A DNA stretch of 39,772 bases from Actinobacillus vicugnae (GTDB lineage Bacteria > Pseudomonadota > Gammaproteobacteria > Enterobacterales > Pasteurellaceae): the NCBI RefSeq assembly GCF_901687125.1, contig NZ_CABFJY010000014.1, forward strand, positions 1 to 39,772, written 5' to 3'. Each line of letters begins with the position of its first letter. The stretch's first letter is position 1. A program made the position numbers and the translations under genes. The notes beneath the pieces were generated by a model. The model was given only the letters and a program-made list of their open reading frames with translations. It did not search any database and had not been told where the DNA came from. Below are positions 35,589 to 39,772 of the stretch, one piece after another.

Positions 35589-36221
35589 ATGGATTTCAGC
35601 AAAATTTTAAATCAAGTGTTAAGCGTAGCGCAGGAATCTGCGAAAAGTGCGATGAACGGCAACACACCGAGCGATAAAGTGGTAAAAATCGGTGGTGGCG
35701 CTGCTGCAATTGGGATTCTTTCGATGATTTTTGGTCGTAACGGCGGTTCGAGCTTAGCAAAATTGGGGTCGCTGGCGGCTATTGGTAGCCTTGCTTATCA
35801 GGCGTATCAAAAATATCAGCAAAACCAAACGCAAGTTACTCCTGTAAGCGAAGAAAAGTTTGCGGTAACAGAACAAAATCAACAGGCAAGCAGTCAAGTG
35901 ATTTTACAAGCGATGATCGCAGCTGCAGCAGCGGACGGTGTGATTTCTGATGAAGAAAGACAAGCTATTTTAGGTGAAGCGGGACAAGATCCTGAAATTC
36001 AACAATGGCTTGAACAAGCGATGTATCAGCCTGCAAGTGCAGAGCAAATTACCGCTCAAGTGGGCAACAACCCAGCATTAGCTGCACAAGTTTATTTAGC
36101 TGCTCGTGTAGTGTGTGCAGATTTAGCCCGCAAAGAAATTGTATTCTTAGCAGATCTTGCAGAAGCGCTTGGTTTAGACGATGCATTAGTAGAACAGTTA
36201 GAACAGCAAGCAGGGTTCTAA
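35589..36221 (+). CDS. yebE: DUF533/YebE-like inner-membrane protein
   Basis: 210 residues. An N-terminal amphipathic start (MDFSKILNQVL) and a glycine-rich hydrophobic segment (about 33-70, GGGAAAIGILSMIFG) lead to a C-terminal TerB-like helical domain (about 100-210, MIAAAAADGVISDEERQAI). E. coli YebE is an envelope-stress-linked inner-membrane protein of unknown role. Monocistronic with GGAGAAAC before the ATG and a strong terminator behind. Confidence 0.85.
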   Translation: MDFSKILNQVLSVAQESAKSAMNGNTPSDKVVKIGGGAAAIGILSMIFGRNGGSSLAKLGSLAAIGSLAYQAYQKYQQNQTQVTPVSEEKFAVTEQNQQASSQVILQAMIAAAAADGVISDEERQAILGEAGQDPEIQQWLEQAMYQPASAEQITAQVGNNPALAAQVYLAARVVCADLARKEIVFLADLAEALGLDDALVEQLEQQAGF

Positions 36222-36229
36222 AGAATGGT

Positions 36230-36261
36230 AAAAGCCTTTAAGTTTCGACTTAAAGGCTTTT
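36230..36261. terminator. Bidirectional terminator between yebE and hipT
   Basis: Perfect 14-bp stem AAAAGCCTTTAAGT / ACTTAAAGGCTTTT with a TTCG loop, flanked by A and T runs so it can work in both directions. Confidence 0.93.
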
Positions 36262-36264
36262 TAG

Positions 36265-37296
36265 TTATAGTTTTGGTTCATCCACAATTTGCAGAAGTGC
36301 CAAGCGTTTTCGATAGTTTTGTAACACGAGTTCTTGATCAGCTAACGGCATAAACGAAGCTTGGTAAACGGCTTCTACAATCTCTTGTTCTTTTAGCAAT
36401 TGCGGCAGCAATATTCGCTCAATGACCCGTCGGTTTAGCCCGATTTGCTCGCCAAACTCAATAAAATCCTGCCCGATATATTCGCCATATTGGGTTTCAA
36501 AACCATGTGCTAATGCTTTTCCGCCTTCCTCTTTTGCCAATAATGGTAATGCTAAAATCGCGCTTTCAAACACCGCTTTATAAGGCACAACGGAAACGTA
36601 ATCATAAATAGGCGCTAATTCAGCTTTGCCTGTTTTGCTATAAATCAACGAGAAATTACGTAAATGTAAGTCGTTATTGCCGAGTAAATAAGCATAGACT
36701 ATACGGCGAAATAGTTCTTGTTGTTGAGCAAGATTATTTTCCGTATGTTGCAAAATAAATTTGACCGCTTGTTCATAGCTCACATATTGCTCGTTATCAT
36801 TACTTGTTTTGCCATATTTTTCCGTTATGTTCATTGCGCCATCTAACTGTTCTTGATGGATAGGCTTATTATCATCCGTGCGATCAAAACGCTTAACGAC
36901 AAAAGCATATTCAGCTTGTTCTGATTCCGACTGAAATGGAATGAGCCCATTTTTCGGCACGTGAAATCCTAATTTTTCCATCAGTCGCATAGTGGCGTGT
37001 TCATTTTCAGCTAAAAATGGGTAGTCATCGGGCGAGGGTTTTAAAATATAACTACCTTGTTGTGCAATCGTCTGAAATTGTTTTTCGTGAATGACCAATT
37101 GCAACTTAGGCTGATAACCTGAAATACTCATGCCCTGCTGTTTACGAGGTTCTAATGTACTGAAATCTTGACGAGTGAACGGTAAGATGGGAGAGAAATC
37201 GGATTGCCCCGTTAAGTAGTTCAGACCTTTTAAGCTATAGCCTAAGGTTGGTTCTTTATCTGTTAATGGTATGAGTAAAATTCTACAATTTAACAT
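36265..37296 (-). CDS. hipT: HipT toxin kinase of a hipBST system
   Basis: 343 residues. HipT is the catalytic core of HipA without its N-terminal subdomain; the E. coli O127 enzyme phosphorylates tryptophanyl-tRNA synthetase TrpS and stops growth. The Gly-rich loop carries Ser57-Ile-Ser59 in GMSISGYQPK, the same serine numbers that are autophosphorylated in O127 HipT. Lys86 (ILKP) is the likely ATP lysine; Asp209 (GNNDLHLRN) and Asp232 (PIYDYVSV) are the catalytic and metal-binding aspartates, one number off O127. All are intact, so the toxin looks active. The start overlaps the hipS stop by one base. Confidence 0.94.
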   Translation of the reverse strand: MLNCRILLIPLTDKEPTLGYSLKGLNYLTGQSDFSPILPFTRQDFSTLEPRKQQGMSISGYQPKLQLVIHEKQFQTIAQQGSYILKPSPDDYPFLAENEHATMRLMEKLGFHVPKNGLIPFQSESEQAEYAFVVKRFDRTDDNKPIHQEQLDGAMNITEKYGKTSNDNEQYVSYEQAVKFILQHTENNLAQQQELFRRIVYAYLLGNNDLHLRNFSLIYSKTGKAELAPIYDYVSVVPYKAVFESAILALPLLAKEEGGKALAHGFETQYGEYIGQDFIEFGEQIGLNRRVIERILLPQLLKEQEIVEAVYQASFMPLADQELVLQNYRKRLALLQIVDEPKL

Positions 37297-37613
37297 TATT
37301 CCTCCCGTTTAATCGTTATCGCACCGAGCATATTTTCTCCATTATTGAGTAGTATCCCGAATTGATCTTGTTCATCAATTTTCTGTAAGACACTATATTT
37401 CGCTTTAAGCCAGCCTTCGGGAATCAGTGAGGCAAAATAAGGGAACAATTGCTCTGAGTGAAAGCTTTGCTGTGCAACAGGTAAACTTAATGAAAGCGGA
37501 ATGCCGACATAATTCTTAAAGTAAAAAAAGTGAAAACCCCTCTCATCTTGGTAAATTTGCCCGACTGGTTCATCATATAAAAACACTTTTGCCGAGCGTT
37601 TTATACTGCGCAT
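37296..37613 (-). CDS. hipS: HipS antitoxin (HipA N-terminal subdomain-like)
   Basis: 105 residues. HipS corresponds to the N-terminal subdomain 1 of HipA, and in E. coli O127 it is the true antitoxin that inhibits HipT. KVFLYDEPVGQIYQDERGFHF is the beta start of this fold, and the LIPEGWL motif with Trp68 corresponds to the Trp that in O127 HipS enters the HipT active site. It overlaps hipB by 13 bases and hipT by one base, so the three proteins are made from one message. Confidence 0.92.
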   Translation of the reverse strand: MRSIKRSAKVFLYDEPVGQIYQDERGFHFFYFKNYVGIPLSLSLPVAQQSFHSEQLFPYFASLIPEGWLKAKYSVLQKIDEQDQFGILLNNGENMLGAITIKREE

Positions 37614-37909
37614 AGTGATACTCCTAATGTATTGGCAACTAATAATACGGTGGAAAATCTTACTTGACTCGGATCTTGAAACAAACGTTTTAATGTAGAT
37701 GATGAAACATTAGTTTGTAATTCCAATGTGTATAAATCAATATTTAACGCTTTGCGTTTTTGATTAAGCAATTGCCCGAAAGCGGTTAAATCTTCGATTT
37801 TTCCTGCAATCAATTGCTGTTTTTGTGCTTGTTCGTGCTTAAGTAGCTGTTTTTGTAATGTTTTTAAGGCATCAATTTGTTCTTCTAATAATAGATTTAT
37901 ATTTGTCAT
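37601..37909 (-). CDS. hipB: HipB helix-turn-helix antitoxin-regulator
   Basis: 102 residues. An N-terminal coiled-coil (about 5-40) is followed by a Cro/C1-type helix-turn-helix (about 45-100) with FGQLLNQKRKALNIDLYTLELQTNVSSSTLKRLF. HipB binds DNA and represses the operon, and augments HipS in E. coli. A short palindrome (ATACTAAAAGTAT) lies about 30 bases upstream. No Shine-Dalgarno is visible before the ATG, and a TATAAT box sits only two bases from it, so the exact start or promoter is uncertain. Confidence 0.88.
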   Translation of the reverse strand: MTNINLLLEEQIDALKTLQKQLLKHEQAQKQQLIAGKIEDLTAFGQLLNQKRKALNIDLYTLELQTNVSSSTLKRLFQDPSQVRFSTVLLVANTLGVSLCAV

Positions 37910-37941
37910 AGATTATATGTAAACCATTTTTGTTTAAAATC

Positions 37942-37954
37942 ATACTAAAAGTAT
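37942..37954. promoter_or_regulatory. Candidate HipB operator
   Basis: Palindrome ATACTAAAAGTAT (arms ATACT/AGTAT) is centred about 40 bases before hipB in the 200-base gap shared with the YfcZ-like gene. Binding is inferred. Confidence 0.45.
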
Positions 37955-38112
37955 CATATTTGAGTTTTTTGATAAAATAAAGATCTTTTTTAATCTATAA
38001 TGAATAATATTATGTATTTATAGTTCATATATGATGATTCAAGTGTGTTGCTTAACAATGTGTTTAGTATTAAAGTATTAATATGATTAACTTAGAATTT
38101 ATAGGGGATTTT

Positions 38113-38403
38113 ATGAAATCAGATAAACCTATTGAATGTGTTGGTTGTAACACTTTTGATGTTGGCTCAATTATTGATAACAGTGAACGTGATGCGAAAT
38201 TTGAGAAAGTGTATGAAACCCAAGCAGAAGCGGAACAAGCGCTAGTAAAATTAACCCAAAAAGCACGTGATACCGAAAGTGAACCGTGTGAAATTACCAG
38301 CGAAATTAAAGCGATAGAAGGTGGTTTTTTACTGGAGGCGAATTTCCGTTTTAGCTGCCAAGCAGAAGTGGTGATTTTCCAATTAGGAACGCGTACGATC
38401 TAA
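38113..38403 (+). CDS. DUF406 protein (YfcZ/YiiS family)
   Basis: 96 residues. Small cytoplasmic protein of unknown function; the family is defined by CxxCxxxDVG near the start (ECVGCNTFDVGSIIDNSE), AEQALVKLTQKARDTESEPC in the middle and FSCQAEVVIFQLGTR at the end. Start at MKSDKP because AGGGGAT lies seven bases upstream; the ATG at 38083 has no ribosome binding site. Divergent from hipBST, with no evident link. Confidence 0.9.
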   Translation: MKSDKPIECVGCNTFDVGSIIDNSERDAKFEKVYETQAEAEQALVKLTQKARDTESEPCEITSEIKAIEGGFLLEANFRFSCQAEVVIFQLGTRTI

Positions 38404-38418
38404 TTTATTTAATGTGAT

Positions 38419-38473
38419 AAGCGGTTGGGTTTTGCTGAAAATTTGCAAAAATTTTAGTGAAATCCGACCGCTT
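38419..38473 (+). terminator. Facing uptake signals after the YfcZ-like gene
   Basis: AAGCGGTTGG and CCGACCGCTT face each other with TTTGCAAAAATTTT between and T-rich sequence after; likely terminator, 16 bases past the stop. Confidence 0.65.
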
Positions 38474-38491
38474 TTATTTTCGGAGAAATTG

Positions 38492-38800
38492 ATGAATGCT
38501 TGGTTTTTATTAGGCTTTGCGATTGTGATTGAAGTGATTGGTAGTAATTGCATTAAAGCAAGCGATGGTTTTACTAAACCATTGCCAACTGTGGTAGCGC
38601 TTTATTTGCTCTCGATCATCACTAAAACATTACCTATTGGGATTGTTTATGCGGTATGGTCTGGCGTGGGGATTGTATTAACCGCGATTGTAGCGTATTT
38701 TGCTTTTGGGCAAAAGCTCGATTTTGCAGGTTTTATCGGCATCGGCCTGATTCTCGCAGGCGTCTTGGTGATTAATCTTTTCTCCAAAGCTTCTGTCTAA
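38492..38800 (+). CDS. SMR-family transporter with shortened second helix
   Basis: 102 residues. Small multidrug resistance proteins are dual-topology, four-helix proton antiporters for cationic drugs or guanidinium. Glu14, the essential proton/substrate carboxylate, is in place in AIVIEVIGSNCIKAS, and YAVWSGVGIVL and AGVLVINLFS match EmrE. Between GFTKPLPTV and LPIGIVYA, however, the segment is 19 residues where EmrE has 26, so TM2 is about seven residues short. CGGAGAAA supports the ATG at 38492. It may be inactive or altered. EmrE-like is the best broad label. Confidence 0.82.
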   Translation: MNAWFLLGFAIVIEVIGSNCIKASDGFTKPLPTVVALYLLSIITKTLPIGIVYAVWSGVGIVLTAIVAYFAFGQKLDFAGFIGIGLILAGVLVINLFSKASV

Positions 38801-38810
38801 ATAGATAAAT

Positions 38811-38864
38811 AAGCGGTTGATTTTTCGAAGGATTCTGCAAATTTCTTTCAAAAATCAACCGCTT
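38811..38864. terminator. Bidirectional terminator from paired uptake signals
   Basis: Perfect 15-bp arms AAGCGGTTGATTTTT / AAAAATCAACCGCTT between the convergent SMR and ytfE genes. Confidence 0.82.
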
Positions 38865-38869
38865 GTTTT

Positions 38870-39544
38870 TTATGGCTGATCGCCTGCTAAGGCGCGAGGG
38901 AAGAGGATATTATTCTCTAAATGAACGTGTTCCATTAAATCGCTGGTAAATTCGTTTAAGCCTCGATATAGGGTCTGCCATGAATTGCACGCGCCTGTTG
39001 GTGGCGTGAAATTGTGGGTAAGCTTTTTCATATCTTCCAAATCATTGTCCGCTTCATCGTGTTCTGCTTCCATCACGGAAATGGGGGCTGCCGCCATGGT
39101 GCCTCTACCTGATTTAATCAGTGGGAACAGAATTTGTTCTTCTTTCATCATATGATGCACTAAATCTTGATAAACTTTATGCAAAATATCGGCTAAACCT
39201 TTCGGACAATCGGCGCTGTCTGCGTGCACGTTTTCCACTTTTTGCGCTAATTCAATTAAGGTTGGTAATTGACTACGGTGTTTATCGTGAAAGCGAGGAA
39301 TAATAAAATCAATAATTTCGCCAAGCGGTGCGCTACGCCAGTCGTTGTTTGCTTCGGCAGGTTGCTCTGCTAATACGGCTAATGAAGCTTCAATCACTTC
39401 AACATCTAATCCTTTTTCCGCTGCAGCCGCTGCAAGTGTTTGCTTTCCACCACAACAAAAATCTAAACCCAGCTTTAAAAATAATACAGTTGAACGAGGT
39501 AATTGTGCGGCAATGTCGCCGAGTGAAAGATTACGATATGTCAT
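38870..39544 (-). CDS. ytfE: Iron-sulfur cluster repair di-iron protein RIC (YtfE/ScdA)
   Basis: 224 residues. RIC proteins repair Fe-S clusters damaged by nitric oxide and peroxide in the cytoplasm. The N-terminal ScdA_N domain carries the cysteine pair in [11 protein letters not shown] near residue 30. The hemerythrin-like domain (about 80-220) supplies the di-iron ligands: His in [31 protein letters not shown] and [17 protein letters not shown] lies eight bases before the ATG. Regulation by NsrR would be expected for the family but I cannot point to a clear site. Confidence 0.95.
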   Translation of the reverse strand: MTYRNLSLGDIAAQLPRSTVLFLKLGLDFCCGGKQTLAAAAAEKGLDVEVIEASLAVLAEQPAEANNDWRSAPLGEIIDFIIPRFHDKHRSQLPTLIELAQKVENVHADSADCPKGLADILHKVYQDLVHHMMKEEQILFPLIKSGRGTMAAAPISVMEAEHDEADNDLEDMKKLTHNFTPPTGACNSWQTLYRGLNEFTSDLMEHVHLENNILFPRALAGDQP

Positions 39545-39649
39545 AACGAACTCCTAATAATATAGTTGAGTAAATTAGTAGGAATTATAAGTTTGGTGTA
39601 AAGGTAGCTCTATAATCAAGATGGGGTAGCAATTAGACTTAAATCAAAA

Positions 39650-39772
39650 TGATCTGCACCCCAAAACCTGGACACCTAATTTGAGGTGCAGATTATGTCT
39701 TATTCTTATCAATTTCGTTTAAACATTATCAAACAAGTGACCGAACAGGATTTGGGTATTCGTGAGGTCGCT
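39650..39772 (+). mobile_element. Left end of an IS3-family-like insertion sequence, cut by window end
   Basis: TGATCTGCACCCCAAAACCT and the GGACAC that follows have the look of an IS3-group terminal repeat, followed by a transposase start at 39695. ATCTGCACC (39652-39660) can pair with GGTGCAGAT (39685-39693), folding the leader so the GAGG ribosome binding site is masked. The right end and any target duplication are outside the window. Confidence 0.72.
39695..39772 (+). CDS. IS3-type transposase OrfA, N-terminal part only
   Basis: Only 26 codons are present: MSYSYQFRLNIIKQVTEQDL and then GIREVA. This fits the start of an OrfA-like transposase helix-turn-helix (a charged helix followed by a GIREVA turn). 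GAGG lies nine bases before the ATG but inside the hairpin described above. The gene runs past the window end. Confidence 0.7.
   Translation, partial: MSYSYQFRLNIIKQVTEQDLGIREVA

Noticed and set aside
2941-38864. Repeated AAGCGGT words as a CRISPR-like array
   Set aside because: They are scattered and often inverted, with no regular spacers; they are DNA uptake signals.

Overview
The window reads as chromosomal DNA of a Pasteurellaceae bacterium of the Actinobacillus pleuropneumoniae branch. Four things point there: many Apl-type DNA uptake signal sequences (core ACAAGCGGT, often as facing pairs between genes); a rimO-linked cytoplasmic N-glycosyltransferase whose residue numbering matches A. 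pleuropneumoniae NGT; a urease cluster with the extra GST-like gene (ureX) between ureC and ureE; and AT-rich, Haemophilus/Actinobacillus-like proteins throughout. The exact species cannot be fixed. The NGT carries a basic tail and lacks the agt gene beside it, so A. pleuropneumoniae itself is less likely than a relative.

Layout. 1-105: 3' end of a 5S rRNA and its terminator. 351-3722 (minus): fkpA, then a tight block yheO-tusD-tusC-tusB ending in a GT8 glycosyltransferase. 3806-5500: slyX, a DsbA-like gene broken by an in-frame stop, and mtn. 5683-9450: rimO-ngt and an OsmB-like lipoprotein. 9593-12279: DeoR regulator and glmS. 12460-21432: a hexitol region with mtlA-mtlD-mtlR behind three perfect CRP sites, then srlA-srlE-srlB-srlD-gutM, a HAD hexitol-phosphate phosphatase and srlR. 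21535-25345: tandem SLC13/RCK transporters. 25585-27034: a secreted NTF2-like protein and a LysR regulator. 27181-35095: urea channel, ureABC, ureX, ureEF, ureG and ureD, interrupted between ureF and ureG by a decayed REP-type transposase. 35111-36221: an ABM-domain protein and a YebE-like protein. 36265-37909 (minus): a complete hipBST toxin-antitoxin operon. 38113-39544: a YfcZ/YiiS-like protein, a shortened SMR transporter and ytfE/ric (minus). 39650-39772: left end of an IS3-type element cut by the window edge.

How it fits together. The mtl and srl operons import mannitol and sorbitol through PTS transporters and oxidise the phosphates to fructose-6-phosphate. GlmS, just upstream, uses fructose-6-phosphate for amino sugars. 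The HAD phosphatase may relieve hexitol-phosphate build-up. The urease block pairs urea entry with a nickel enzyme and its maturation proteins, but no nickel transporter lies beside it. NGT would glucosylate adhesins in the cytosol, but no target adhesin is in this window.

The features most worth a second look are the NGT lysine/alanine-rich tail with missing agt, the 34-codon leader and stem-loop before the urea channel, the altered Na+-site motif in the second SLC13 copy, the SMR transporter lacking about seven residues of TM2, the transposase wreck with matching REP-like hairpins, and the hipBST locus with both regulatory serines conserved.
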